Positions 17,750-27,844 of a stretch of 64,000 nucleotides of DNA are shown one piece after another. Numbering within the stretch: position 1 is the stretch's first letter; each line of letters opens with the position of its first letter. The notes below the pieces were generated by a model that saw nothing but the letters and a program-made list of their open reading frames with translations, was not told the DNA's origin and ran no database searches. The stretch covers positions 744,001-808,000 of the forward strand of contig CAVOSX010000001.1 of assembly GCA_963699015.1 (NCBI GenBank). The letters are read 5' to 3'. Origin of the DNA: PALSA-505 sp963699015 (GTDB lineage: Bacteria; Actinomycetota; Actinomycetes; Streptosporangiales; Streptosporangiaceae). Both the position numbers and the translations under genes were made by a program.

Positions 17750-18792
17750 TTGCCGGCCTTCCTGGCGGCGAGGGCCGTCGGCCTGGCAGCCTCGCCCGGC
17801 ACCGGGCCGCGCGGCGGCCGCCGCCGCTCCAGCCAGGCCCGCCCTGCGGTCAGCCAGTCCTGCGCGCTGGGGATGAGGCCGCGCGGCAGGAACAGGATCA
17901 CCAGCAGGAACAGCCCGCCGAGCAGGATCTCCGACAGGTAGCCGTTGGTGAACTGCAGGGTCAGCTGCTGCTGCAGTGGTTCCAGGATGAGCGCGCCCAG
18001 CACCGGCCCGGCCAGGGTGCCGAACCCGCCGAGGAACGCCATCAGCGCCACGGTCAGGTCGAAGATGGGATCGAACACCGTCTCCGGCAGGGCCTGCCCG
18101 ATGAAGTAGAACCAGAGGCCGCCGACGACTCCGGTGACGAAGCCCGAGATCACGAAGGCGGCGAGCTTGTTCCGCATCGCCCTGACGCCCAGGCCGCGGG
18201 CGCGGTCCTCGTCGTCCCTGATGGCCCGCAGCCGGAGCCCGAACTTCGACCGGCGGATCTGCCAGGCCCAGCCGATCGCCAGCACCGCGATGATCAGGCC
18301 CGCGTAGTAGAAGGGATTGTTGTAGGTGGCCGGATCCCATTGCAGGAAGGGTGCCGACACGCCCTGATTGCCCTGGGTGAAGGCCAGGTTGAAGGCCAGC
18401 AGCTGGAAGATGAAGAAGATCGCGATCGTGACGACCACGAACGTGTGCCGCCGCACCCGCAGCGCGACCAGGCCGAACGGGACGGCCACGACGGCCGCGC
18501 CCAGCCCGGCCAGCGGCAGGGTGGCGAAGATCACGTCTCCGGTCAGGTGCTGGTGAAAGGCCAGCAGGCCCACGGTGTAGGCCCCGGTGCCGAAGAAGAC
18601 CGCGTGCCCGAGGGAGATATAGCCGGTGTTGCCGGAGAACATGCTCCAGCCGGTGACCGCGGCCACGTAGATGAGCGTGTTGATGGCGAACGTGGTGTCC
18701 ACGGCGCTGGTGTCCACCAGCGGGAACAAGACGGCGACGACCAGCAGCGCGCCGAGGGCGGGCACGCGCCAGTACCGGGCCAGGGTGCTCAC
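17746..18792 (-). CDS. livM: Branched-chain amino acid type ABC permease LivM
   Basis: The 348-residue membrane protein shows about nine hydrophobic segments and the LivM hallmark GYISLGHAVFFGTGAYTVG (residues 57-75). The EAA-like cytoplasmic loop SKFGLRLRAIRDDEDRARGLGV (about 184-205) is also present. A proline/arginine-rich cytoplasmic tail of about 30 residues follows the last membrane segment. The GTG start overlaps the livH stop. Confidence 0.93.
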   Translation of the reverse strand: MSTLARYWRVPALGALLVVAVLFPLVDTSAVDTTFAINTLIYVAAVTGWSMFSGNTGYISLGHAVFFGTGAYTVGLLAFHQHLTGDVIFATLPLAGLGAAVVAVPFGLVALRVRRHTFVVVTIAIFFIFQLLAFNLAFTQGNQGVSAPFLQWDPATYNNPFYYAGLIIAVLAIGWAWQIRRSKFGLRLRAIRDDEDRARGLGVRAMRNKLAAFVISGFVTGVVGGLWFYFIGQALPETVFDPIFDLTVALMAFLGGFGTLAGPVLGALILEPLQQQLTLQFTNGYLSEILLGGLFLLVILFLPRGLIPSAQDWLTAGRAWLERRRPPRGPVPGEAARPTALAARKAGK

Positions 18793-19670
18793 TGCGCCCT
18801 CGCTTCCTTCTTCCCGAAGATGCCGGCCGGGCGGACGCTGAGCACGAGCACGAGCACGCCGTAGAACACCACGATGGCCCAGCTCGGCGACCAGAGCACG
18901 TCGACGACCGACTCCAGGGTGATCATGAAGACGGCCGCCGCCATCGCGCCCGCGATGCTGCCGAGGCCGCCGAGGATGATGATGGCCAGCAGGCGGGAGA
19001 TCAGGTCATAGCCGCTGTTGGGGTTGAACGCGTTGACCGTGCCGTAGACCATCCCGCCCACCGCGGTGACCGCCACGCCGATGCCGAACGTCAGCGCGGC
19101 GACCCGGTTCACGTCGATGCCGACCAGGCGGGCCGCGGTCCGGTCCTGCATGGTCGCCCGGACGCTGCGGCCGAACGTGGTCCGGTACAGCATGATGTAC
19201 AGCGCGATGACCAGCAGCACCGCGAGCCCGAAGCCGAGCAGGTAGATGTCGGCCAGGTAGAACCCGAAGATTTTCACCGAGGACGTGACGTACCAGGCGT
19301 GCAGCTGCACGTCACTCGCGCCGAAGACCGAGTACAGCACGCCCTCGATGATGATCGCCACCGCGTAGCTGGCCAGCAGCGACATGGAGGTTCGTTCCGA
19401 GCCGCGCAGCGGCCGCATGAAGGCCAGCTGGATGACCACCCCCAGCACGAACATCGCGGGGACGGTCACCAGCAGGCCGACGAACAGGTCGAGGTGCAGG
19501 TGCACCGACAGCACGTAGCTGAGGTAGGCACCGAGCACGACCATGATGCCCTGCGCGATGTTGATGATGTCGAGCACGCCGAAGATCAGCGTGAGGCCCA
19601 CCGCCATCAGCGCGTAGACACCGCCACCGAGAATCCCGCTGACGATGGCCTCGTAGAGTTGGCGACCCAT
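18789..19670 (-). CDS. livH: Branched-chain amino acid type ABC permease LivH
   Basis: The 293-residue protein has about eight membrane segments, the LivH N-terminal pattern GGVYALMAVGLTLIFGVLDIINIAQG (around residues 15-41) and the coupling-loop segment RTTFGRSVRATMQDRTAARLVGI. GGLGSIAGAMAAA near the C-terminus is typical. It lies 24 bases after the binding-protein gene and overlaps livM by four bases. Confidence 0.93.
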   Translation of the reverse strand: MGRQLYEAIVSGILGGGVYALMAVGLTLIFGVLDIINIAQGIMVVLGAYLSYVLSVHLHLDLFVGLLVTVPAMFVLGVVIQLAFMRPLRGSERTSMSLLASYAVAIIIEGVLYSVFGASDVQLHAWYVTSSVKIFGFYLADIYLLGFGLAVLLVIALYIMLYRTTFGRSVRATMQDRTAARLVGIDVNRVAALTFGIGVAVTAVGGMVYGTVNAFNPNSGYDLISRLLAIIILGGLGSIAGAMAAAVFMITLESVVDVLWSPSWAIVVFYGVLVLVLSVRPAGIFGKKEARAQ

Positions 19671-19694
19671 CTGCGCTCCGCGCGCCGGCCCGGC

Positions 19695-20954
19695 TCAGCT
19701 GCCCCAGTGCGGCTTCGGGTGGAGTATCGGCTGGGATCCGGGAGCGGCGGCCGGCAGCACCTGCGCGAACTTGGCGGTCGGCTGCCACTGGAACATGAAC
19801 ATCGTGGCGGTCGTGTTCTCCCCGACGGTGTTGAATTTCGCCGCGCCCTGCACCGTCGGCACGCTGACGCCGCTGTGCAGGTAGCTGATGATCTTCTTGT
19901 TGTCGGTGCCCTTGGTGGCGGTGATCGCGGCCGCGGCCACCTGCCCCACCGAGTACGCCTCGGCCACGTCCGCGTTGATGTCGGCCGGGGTCCCGTGGTA
20001 CTTCGCGATGTAAGCGTTGACCATCGCGTGGCTCAGCGAGTTCTGGAACCCGCCGTACCAGCCGTTCGGCACGAAGATCCCGTTGGCGTTGTTTACCCCG
20101 ACCGCCTTGAGGAAGGCGGCGCCCTGGTCCGGGCCGGCCGAGGCGGCCATGATCGCCGGGTTGTAGTGCTGCTGCTCGAACGCGGTCATGAACGCCGACA
20201 CGGTGGGCACGTCCACCGAGCCGAGCACGACCATCTGCGCGCCGGTCGCCGCCACGGCGTCCGCGCCCGCCTGATAGTCGGGGTTCTCGGCCGGGTAGAC
20301 CTTCGAGTACACGGTCTTGATCCCTGCGCGCTGCAAGATGCCCTGCGCGGTCATCACCATGGGGTCGGCGAACGGGTCGTTCACCATCGGATAGGCGGCC
20401 GTCTTCGGCCGCTCGGCGGGCGGCAGCGACGCCACCCAGCGGGCGAACAGCACGAGCTGGTTGGCGATGGCCGGGCTCGGGTCGAAGACATTGGGCAGGT
20501 GCAGCTGGAAGACCGCGGGCCCGCCGCCCGCGCCCTCGATCATGGCGTACCCGTAGCGGGACGCCACCTTTGCCGAAGGCACCGTGAGCAGCGTGGAGAA
20601 CGGCCCGAACACCAGGTTGGCGTGATCCGAGCTGATCAGCTTGGTGTAGTTGGTGTTGACCGTGGTCGGGTTGCTGGCGTCGTTCAAGACGATCAGCTTG
20701 ACGTGGCGGCCGCCGAGCAGGCCGCCGTGCGTGTTGACGTAGTCGGCCCACAGCTGGTAGCCGCGCTCGAAGGCCTGGCCGTCGGCTGAGAAGTCGCCGG
20801 TCAGCGACAGCGATGTGCCGATGACGATCGGGGCGTGCGAGCTGCTGCTGCTGCTGCTTGTGGGGGTGCCGCTGCTACTGCACGCGGCCAGCACGCCGGT
20901 CGTCAGAGCCGCGGTGGCCGCCAATGAGCAGAGCCGGATGTGCTGGGATCTCAT
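19695..20954 (-). CDS. ABC transporter substrate-binding lipoprotein (Peripla_BP_6)
   Basis: The 419-residue protein is a secreted lipoprotein with lipobox V-L-A-A-C (cysteine about residue 27), a serine-rich tether, then a type I periplasmic-binding fold starting IVIGTSLSLTGDFS. This is the LivK/amide-binding family (Peripla_BP_6) that delivers amino acids, amides, urea or aromatic acids to LivHMGF. The ligand cannot be predicted. I chose ATG 20954 because it precedes the signal peptide and has GGAAGGAG upstream. It is first in the operon, with a candidate promoter and operator at 21163-21211. Confidence 0.88.
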   Translation of the reverse strand: MRSQHIRLCSLAATAALTTGVLAACSSSGTPTSSSSSSSHAPIVIGTSLSLTGDFSADGQAFERGYQLWADYVNTHGGLLGGRHVKLIVLNDASNPTTVNTNYTKLISSDHANLVFGPFSTLLTVPSAKVASRYGYAMIEGAGGGPAVFQLHLPNVFDPSPAIANQLVLFARWVASLPPAERPKTAAYPMVNDPFADPMVMTAQGILQRAGIKTVYSKVYPAENPDYQAGADAVAATGAQMVVLGSVDVPTVSAFMTAFEQQHYNPAIMAASAGPDQGAAFLKAVGVNNANGIFVPNGWYGGFQNSLSHAMVNAYIAKYHGTPADINADVAEAYSVGQVAAAAITATKGTDNKKIISYLHSGVSVPTVQGAAKFNTVGENTTATMFMFQWQPTAKFAQVLPAAAPGSQPILHPKPHWGS

Positions 20955-21162
20955 CCGGTTTCTCCTTCCCTGTGCTCGCCGGCGATCTGCTCCGCCCGCG
21001 CAGGGCTGTAGCAGGACGGCGCCGGCCGCGATGATGCGTTGCTGGGTTTGACGAGGCTCTGAGAGGCCGGACCTGATCGCCGGGCGGCTGGGTCCGGGCC
21101 TCCCCGTACTGCGCGTGCAGAGTGTGTCACGGACGGTCCGCGTTCGCCACAGTCTGGAGGGG

Positions 21163-21211
21163 GTGCAACCGTTTGCACGGTACTTTTCTCCTACACAGTT
21201 GTCGTTGTCAA
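21163..21211 (-). promoter_or_regulatory. Candidate liv promoter with 16-bp operator
   Basis: On the minus strand TTGACA (21211-21206) could be the -35 element. A poorly defined -10 would fall around AAAGTA. The near-palindrome GTGCAAACGGTTGCAC (21178-21163) sits just downstream, over the probable transcription start. Central CG with TTGCAC-type arms is the style of LacI-family operators. A similar site occupies the same position in the promoter at 22218-22263. Confidence 0.5.
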
Positions 21212-21219
21212 GGCATGTG

Positions 21220-22191
21220 CTACGTCCCCTCGCCGGCCGGCTGGCGAGGGTCATCGCCGGTTTCGCCGAGCCCGTCATCCACGGGTACGTCCTCGGCCGT
21301 GATCTGGTAACCGGACGCCGCGGCCTGCAGTTCGAGCAGCACGGCGAAGTCCTCGTCGGTCCTGCCCTGGGCCACCGCGGCCTGCACCGGTTCCCTGGCC
21401 GACGCCACCACCGGCATGGGCACGCCGAGGTCGTTCGCGGCGGTCATGCCGAGGTCGAAGTCCTTGCGCAGCAGCACGGGCGTGAAGGTCGGGGTGAAGT
21501 CGAGATGGACGAAGGCCGGGCTCTTGTAACGAGTGAACATCGATCCCAGCACGCTGTGGTTGATGAAGTCGAGGAACGCCGCGCGCGGCATGCCGGCCTT
21601 CTCGGCCAGCACGGTGATCTCGGACAGGCTCTGCGCCGTCACGCCGAGCAGCAGGTTGTGGCAGATCTTGGCCAACCGGGACAGCTCGCCCTCGCCCACG
21701 TAGCTCACGTGCCTGCCCAGCATGGACAGCAGCGGCTCCAGCTCGTCGAAGGTCTCCCTGGGGCCGGAGACCACGAGGGTCAGGAGGCCCGCCTGCACGA
21801 CGCGCCCGTTCCCGCTGACCGGGGCGGCGAGGAAGGCCGTGCCACGCGCCGCGGCGAGGGCACGGGCCGCTGCGGACGCCTCGGCGGATACGGTCGAGCA
21901 GTCCACCAGGAACCTGGGCACCCGGGCGGGATCGCTCAGCAGCCGTTCCGTCACGGAGATCAGGTCCGCCGAGTCGGCCACCATCGTGAAGACCACGTCC
22001 AGATCGGCCAGGTCCTGCGGCTCAGCGACTACCTTCACCCCGGCGGGCACGAGCGCCTCGGCCTTGGCCTGGGTGCGGTTCCACGCCGACACGGTCAGGC
22101 CCGCCTGGGCCAGCCGCTCGGCCAGCGGTGCCCCCATCCGGCCGGTTCCGATCCAGCCGACCGAGAATTCGGGGAGTGCTGACTGGCCCAT
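21220..22191 (-). CDS. 3-hydroxyisobutyrate dehydrogenase-like NAD(P)-dependent oxidoreductase
   Basis: The 323-residue protein belongs to the beta-hydroxyacid dehydrogenase family. It has the dinucleotide-binding VGWIGTGRMGAPLAERL (residues 11-27), the substrate loop LAAPVSGNGRVVQAGLLT (about 130-147, matching the DAPVSGG consensus), and the catalytic-lysine helix LAKICHNLLLG (lysine about residue 182). Typical substrates are 3-hydroxyisobutyrate, tartronate semialdehyde or related acids. It lies upstream of the liv operon in the same direction but has its own promoter, and both promoters share an operator-like sequence. The C-terminus has a short acidic, disordered extension. Confidence 0.87.
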   Translation of the reverse strand: MGQSALPEFSVGWIGTGRMGAPLAERLAQAGLTVSAWNRTQAKAEALVPAGVKVVAEPQDLADLDVVFTMVADSADLISVTERLLSDPARVPRFLVDCSTVSAEASAAARALAAARGTAFLAAPVSGNGRVVQAGLLTLVVSGPRETFDELEPLLSMLGRHVSYVGEGELSRLAKICHNLLLGVTAQSLSEITVLAEKAGMPRAAFLDFINHSVLGSMFTRYKSPAFVHLDFTPTFTPVLLRKDFDLGMTAANDLGVPMPVVASAREPVQAAVAQGRTDEDFAVLLELQAAASGYQITAEDVPVDDGLGETGDDPRQPAGEGT

Positions 22192-22217
22192 GCATCATCC
22201 ATTTCCGGGGTCGCCCG

Positions 22218-22263
22218 GTGCAATCGATTGTGCATCCTAGGCGCCGACGGCCGGCGGCGTCAA
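22218..22263 (-). promoter_or_regulatory. Promoter and operator of the dehydrogenase gene
   Basis: On the minus strand TTGACG (22263-22258), an 18-bp spacer and TAGGAT (22239-22234) form a good sigma-70-type promoter. Immediately downstream is GCACAATCGATTGCAC (22233-22218), containing the perfect dyad CAATCGATTG. It lies over the transcription start, 27 bp before the ATG at 22191, which suggests a repressor site. Confidence 0.65.
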
Positions 22264-22288
22264 TCATCCCGGGTCGGCATGTCACGAT

Positions 22289-25200
22289 ATGCGGGTGCGG
22301 ATCACCAGCGCGGAGCCAACCGGACTGTTCGGCGGTACGGCCAGGCGGCCGCTTCAGATCATCAGGGTCACCGTCGCCGGCGACGGCGACGACGCCGGGC
22401 CCGGTAGCGGCGCCGGCCTGGCCGTCAGGGTCGAGGGGCCCGGCGTCAGCACGCCGTTTCCCGCGGTGACCGCGGGCCCGGCCCCCGGCGCCGAGCATTC
22501 CGTGGAGGTCGGCGTCGAGGTCGCGGCCCCCTATCAGCCAGGCAGCGTCCGCCAGGTCAGCGTCATCGCCGAGACCGTGTCCGGGCCGCCCGGCCTGCGC
22601 CGGCCGGCCGGGTGCAGGCGCAGGCCGAGATCACCGCGGCCGAGCCGGGCTGGACCATGTGGATGGTGTCGCACTTCCACTACGACCCGGTCTGGTGGGG
22701 CACCCAGGGCCAGTTCACCGAGAGCCGCCTGCTGCTGCCCGAGGCCGATGGCAGCCTGCCCGACGTCAGGACCGCGTTCGAGCTGGTCACCCTGCACCTG
22801 GAGGCCGCGCGCCAGGACCCGGACTACAAGTTCGTGCTGGCCGAGATCGACTACCTGAAGCCGCACTTCGACGCGCATCCCGAGGACCGCGCCGACCTGC
22901 GCAGGTTCATCGCAGCGGGCAGGATCGAGATCACCGGCGGCAGCTATAACGAGCCGAACACGAACCTGACCTGCGCCGAGTCCACGATCAGGAACGCGAT
23001 CTACGGCATCGGCTACCAGCGCGACGTGCTCGGCGCCGATCCGCAGTCAGCGTGGATGCTGGATGCCTTCGGGCACGACCCCGGCTACCCCGGGCTGATG
23101 GCCGCCGCCGGGCTCACCTCGTCGGCCTGGGCGCGCGGCCCGTTCCACCAGTGGGGACCGAACGGCACCGTGGGCGGCAACGAGCGGATGCAGTTCGCCA
23201 GCGAATTCGAGTGGATCTCGCCCGACGGCCACGGCCTGCTCACCAGCTACATGGCCAACCACTACGGCGCGGGCTGGGTCACCCAGCAGGCCGCTGACCT
23301 GGACTGCGCCGAACGGGCCGCCTACGAGCAATTCCGGCTGCTGGCGGCGGTCGCGGCGACCAGGAACGTCATGCTCCCGGTGGGCGCGGACCATGTCATC
23401 CCGTCCCGGTGGGTCACCGCCATCCACCGGGACTGGAACGCGCGCTACGTGTGGCCGCGGTTCGTCACCGCGCTGCCGAGCGAGTTCTTCGCCGCGGTCC
23501 GCGCCGAGGCCGCCGCGGCGGATGTCTGGATCACGCCGCAGACCCGGGACATGAACCCCGTCTACCCCGGCAAGGACGTGTCGTACATCGACACCAAGCA
23601 AGCGCAGCGGGCCGCCGAGATCGCGGTGACCGACGCCGAGCGGCTGGGCACGCTCGCCTGGCTCGCCCACGCCGGCCAAGGGCCGGCCGGTCCCGCTTAC
23701 CGCTATCCCGCCGAGTCGCTGGACAAGGCCTGGCGGCAGCTGGCCTTCGGCGCCCACCACGACGCCATCACCGGCACCGAGTCCGACCAGGTATACCTGG
23801 ACCTGCTCGGCGGCTGGCGCGAGGCATGGCAGCGCGGCGACGACGCCCGCCGGGCCGCCGCCGGGCACCTGGCCGACCTGGTCGCCACCGCGCCGGACCG
23901 GCAAGGCGGCCCGGGCGGGCCGGACGGACCGGGCAGGCCGGGCGGCCCGGACGAGGCCGTGGTGGTGTTCAACACGCTGGGCCAGCCCCGCTCGGCCATG
24001 GCCAGCGTCACGCTCCCGCCCGCGGGCCGGGGCCTGCCGTCCCTGGCCGACGAGTCGGGCCAGCCCGTCCCGTGCCTGGCCGAGCCGGCCGGCCGCGGCG
24101 AGCACGGCGGCCCGGCCGGCCTGACGCTGACCTTCCGGGCCGCCGACGTGCCCGCGCTCGGCTACCGCACCTACCGGATCGCGGCGAGCGGGGCCGACGC
24201 GGCCCGCCCGGGCTGGCGGCCGGCCGAGGGCACCACGATCCAGAACGAGAGCTTCCTGGTCACCGCGGATCCGGCCCGCGGCGGCGCGCTGGCCACGATC
24301 CGCGACAAGCGGTCCGGGACCGAGCTGCTGCCCGCCGGGACGGTGGGCAACGAGCTGCTGCTGCAGGAGGAGTACGCCCTGCATCCGCGGTGGGGCGAGG
24401 GCCCGTGGCTGCTGTCGCCCAAGGGGCCTGGCCGCGGCTCGTCGGCCGCCCCGGCCCGGGTGCGGGCCGAACACTGCCCGGTGGGCAGCCGCCTGATCGC
24501 CGAGCTCAGCCTGGGTGACCTGCGGATCACGCAGGAGACCGTGCTCTGGGACGGCGCCGACCGGATCGAGTTCCGCACCCACGTGGACGGCTCCATCGGC
24601 CAGGACCGGCTGCTGCGGGTGCGGTTCCCGGCCGACGTGCCGGGCGGCCTGCCCGTCTACCAGACGGCGACCGCGGTGATCGGCCGCCCGCCCGGCAGCA
24701 CCGACGCCGACGTGGCCAGCCACTGGTTCACCCTGGACAACCCGGCGCACCAGTGGTTCGGCGTCGGCTCGACGGCGCGGGTGGCGGTGCGCACGGCCGG
24801 CGGCGAGCAGCTCATGCAGGCGATCGGGGTCGCCGAGGTGATAGCCCCGGACGGGTGCCGCGAGGCGGTCAGGGACCTGATGGCCGCGCTGGCCGGCCAG
24901 GGCGTCACCGCGACGTGCTCGCGGCCCGACGGCCCCCGCTACGGCGCCATCGACCTGGACTCGAACCTGCCGGACTTCCGGATCGCGCTTGGCCGGGCGG
25001 ACGAGAACCCGTTCACCGCCGAGGTGCTGGCCGCGGCCGGCCCGGCGTGCGCGAAGCAGCTCGAGGAACGGCTGCAGACCGCAGGCTCGGCCCGGATCTG
25101 GGTGCCGGCCGCCCGCCCGCGCGCCGAGGTGTTCGCGCCGGGCACGGACGCCAGGGCGGCCGCGGACCTGCCGGTGCTGATCGTGGCCGGCGCGGGCCCC

Positions 25201-26750
25201 GGCAGCCTGGCCGGCGCGATCGCCGCGGTGGTCGAGGATCTCGCCGACTCGGTGATCGGCGCGGACGGATCCGCCGGGGCGGCGCCCGCGCTGGCCGACC
25301 GCTCGGTCGCGCTGCTCAGCAGGGGCACGCCCGGGTGCTTGGTGACGCCGGACGGCACGCTCAACATCTCGCTGATGCGCTCGTGCAGCGCCTGGCCGAG
25401 CGGGGTGTGGATCGACGGCGAGAAGCGCACCGCGCCCGACGGCAGCAGCTTTTCCTGGCAGCACTGGAGCCATACCTTCGAGTACGCGCTCGCCGCCGGG
25501 CCCGGCGACTGGCGCGCGGCGGGTTTCGCCGCGGCGGGCGAGGACTACAACCGCGAGCTGGTGACCTGCCCGGCCGGCTTGCACGACGGCCCGCTGCCCG
25601 CGCAGGCCAGCCTGGGCTCGGTGGACCCGCCGGACGTGATCCTCACCGCGCTCAAGCCGCGCGGCAACCCGCTGGCGTCAGGCCGGGCCGGCAGGCCGGG
25701 CGGTGCCGGGGGCGTGGTGGTCAGGGTGCTGGAGGCCGCCGGCCTGCCGGCGACGGCCCGGGTCCGCCTGCAGGGCCTGCCGGCGACGCGGGCCCGCCGC
25801 ACCGACCTGCTCGAGGAGGCCGAGGGGCAGCCGCTGCCGGCCGCGGCCGGCGCCGCCAGGGTGGATTTCCAGCCCGCGGGCATGGCGTCCCTGACCTGGG
25901 ACCTGCCGGAGCCTGCCGGGCCTGCCGGCGCGCCGAGCCTGCCGAGCCCGCCGGCGACCCGGCCTCGGGTGCAGAGCCCGCGCAGCCGGTTTATACCCGT
26001 TACTGGCTGCACGGCAAGGGACCGGCGCCGGCCGGGAACCTGCCCGTTGCCGTGCACGTCCGGCCCGGCCGTGCGGCCCTGGCGGCGGGGCGCGCCGCGA
26101 CGCTGCGGGTGACGGTGGCCTGCGGCCCCGAGCCCGCGTCCGGCCGGGTGGAGCTCGACGTGCCGGACGGCCTGCTGGTGCCGGCGGCCGGGCCGCTGCG
26201 TTTCGACTTGCCCGGCGGCGGCCACGCGGCCTGGGATCTCACCGTCCGCGCGGCGCCGCAGGCCAGGGCCGGACGCTACTTCGTCGCGGCCCGGATCCGG
26301 GACCGGCTCGGCCAGCTGCTCGAGGACGCGGCGCTGCTGACCGTCGGCGAGCCGGACCAGCCCGATCTCAGCCTCCCGCTGGACGAGCTGCTGCCGCTGA
26401 TCGAAGCCGACGAGCGCACCGCCGAGGCTGAAATCGCCCTGGGTCTGCTCACCCCGCGGGTCGACCTCGCGCCCGGCCAGCAGGGCGAGCTGGCCATCCA
26501 GATCACCAGCCGGGTGGCCTCGCCGCTGCGGGGCGAGGCCCAGCTGGTTTCCCCGTTCGGCAGCTGGGACGCGCTGGCCCCGTGGACGCTCGGCTTCGCG
26601 GCCGAGCCGGGCGCCGCCGTCACCCTCGGCTACCGGGTAGCGATGCCCCCGGGCGCACGTCCCGGCGCGCACTGGTGGGCGCTGGTCAAGGTGATGTACT
26701 TCGGCCGGGTGCGGTACAGCCCGGCGGTGCCCGTGACGGTTACCCGCTAG
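22289..26750 (+). pseudogene. GH38 alpha-mannosidase, two apparent frameshifts
   Basis: Three successive frames join into one glycoside hydrolase family 38 protein of about 1490 residues. Frame one (22289 to about 22605) gives an N-terminal beta domain (MRVRITSAEPTGLF). Frame two holds the catalytic domain: MVSHFHYDPVWW (the HxHxDxxW-type zinc/start motif), LDAFGHDPGYPGLMAAAG with the nucleophile-region aspartate, and AFGAHHDAITGTESDQVY. It continues to about 25950. Frame three (to the TAG at 26748-26750) holds C-terminal beta-sandwich domains including TRYWLHGKGPAPAGNLPVAV. Each junction needs one missing base (about 22600-22613 and about 25925-25985, both very GC-rich). No signal peptide is visible, so cytoplasmic trimming of imported mannosides is likely if intact. 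Its stop codon lies in the first 74-bp repeat. Confidence 0.82.
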
Positions 26751-27042
26751 CCGCCGCCGGCGCCAAGCGACGCCACATGGCAGAGCCCTCCAGCGCGTCC
26801 AGCCCGCGTCCTTCCGCTCGCTAGCCGCCGCCGGCGCCAAGCGACGCCACATGGCAGAGCCCTCCAGCGCGTCCAGCCCGTGTCCTTCCGCTCGCTAGCC
26901 GCCGCCGGCGCCAAGCGACGCCACATGGCAGAGCCCTCCAGCGCGTCCAGCCCACGTCCTTCCGCTCGCTAGCCGCCGCCGGCGCCAAGCGACGCCACAT
27001 GGCAGAGCCCTCCAGCGCGTCCAGCCCACGTCCTTCCGCTCG
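26747..27042. repeat. Four tandem 74-bp repeats derived from the RHH-Clp_N gene end
   Basis: Units begin with CTAGCCGCCGCCGGCGCC at 26747, 26821, 26895 and 26969, exactly 74 bp apart and almost identical, differing mainly at one or two bases. A fifth partial match starting at 27043 is the genuine 3' end of the RHH-Clp_N gene. The units match that gene end over about the first 30 bases (one mismatch) and again at CCTCCAGCGCGTCCAGCC, with a different insert and tail. The first unit supplies the TAG of the mannosidase. They look like tandem duplications of a gene end between convergent genes. No CRISPR-like spacers are present. Confidence 0.95.
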
Positions 27043-27810
27043 CTAGCCGCCGCCGGCGCCGAGCGACGCCACCCGGGCCTCCAGCGCGTCCAGCCTGCGC
27101 GTGATCTCACCGAGTGCTTGCGTCCCGGCCGGGGGCGCGGCCTCCCGTCCGGCGTCATATCCGGCCAGGATCGAGGTGAGCGCCCTGTGCGCGGCGGCCG
27201 GCTCCGCGCCGACCTCGCGCAGCACCCGGCCCGCCCCGCTGTCGGCCTCCGCCACGAGCCCGAGGACCAGGTGCTCGCAGCCTAGGTAGTTGTGCCCAAG
27301 CTCGACAGCCGCCTCGAGCGCGGTGGCGACCGCCCGCCAGGCCGGCCGGGTCAGGTCAGGCCGTGGCCCTGGCCCTGGTTCGGCGTCGTCGGCGGCGGCG
27401 GCTGGCCCCGCGCCCGGGTCCTGCTCGGTCAGGTCGGCCTGACGCAGGGCCGCGGCCAGTTCCTCCGGATCGATGTCTATCGCCTGCAGCAGCCGTATCC
27501 CCAGGTTGTGACCCTCTGCCAGGACGCCGAGCAGTAGCTGCCCGGTCCCGGTGCGGCCGGGGTACAGCCCGGCCAGCCGGACGGCCTCCGCCAGCCGGGG
27601 CGTCATCCGGCTCTGCACGCGGCGGCCCAGGACCGGGTGGTGGCCGGGATGGAAGCCGGGATCGCGGATCGCGCTGATCGCCTGCCGCACGCTGTTCACC
27701 GCGCGGACGGCCGCAGCGAGCGCTTGCTGGCAGACCGGTGAGACGGGAACCCCGGCCGCGCGGACCGCCGCGGCCAGGTCGTCGGGAAGGTAGACGTTGA
27801 TCTTCGGCAC
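27043..27810 (-). CDS. Ribbon-helix-helix protein with double Clp_N domain
   Basis: The 255-residue protein starts at a GTG at 27810 preceded by GGGGAGG. Residues 1-45 (PKINVYLPDDLAAAVRAAG) look like an Arc/MetJ-type ribbon-helix-helix DNA-binding domain. Residues about 70-135 and 150-220 resemble the two alpha-helical repeats of the ClpA/ClpC N-terminal domain (LLLGVLAEGHNLGIRLLQAI and LGCEHLVLGLVAEADSGAGRVL). The C-terminus (LGEITRRLDALEARVASLG) is a short coiled coil. There is no AAA+ ATPase. Clp_N domains bind substrates or adaptors of Clp machines, so the protein may link DNA binding to ClpC-type proteolysis or sensing. This role is inferred. Its 3' end is the probable source of the 74-bp array. 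Confidence 0.8.
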   Translation of the reverse strand: MPKINVYLPDDLAAAVRAAGVPVSPVCQQALAAAVRAVNSVRQAISAIRDPGFHPGHHPVLGRRVQSRMTPRLAEAVRLAGLYPGRTGTGQLLLGVLAEGHNLGIRLLQAIDIDPEELAAALRQADLTEQDPGAGPAAAADDAEPGPGPRPDLTRPAWRAVATALEAAVELGHNYLGCEHLVLGLVAEADSGAGRVLREVGAEPAAAHRALTSILAGYDAGREAAPPAGTQALGEITRRLDALEARVASLGAGGG

Positions 27811-27844
27811 CCGGCCTCCCCGGGGGAATTGCTATCACCCTTGG

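Noticed and set aside
23047..25584. Very long antisense open frame opposite GH38
   Set aside because: Composition is rich in arginine, glycine and alanine with no motifs; GH38 on the plus strand has clear catalytic motifs.
26747..27042. 74-bp array as a CRISPR
   Set aside because: Units are contiguous with no unique spacers, are too long and derive from a neighbouring gene; no cas genes are present.
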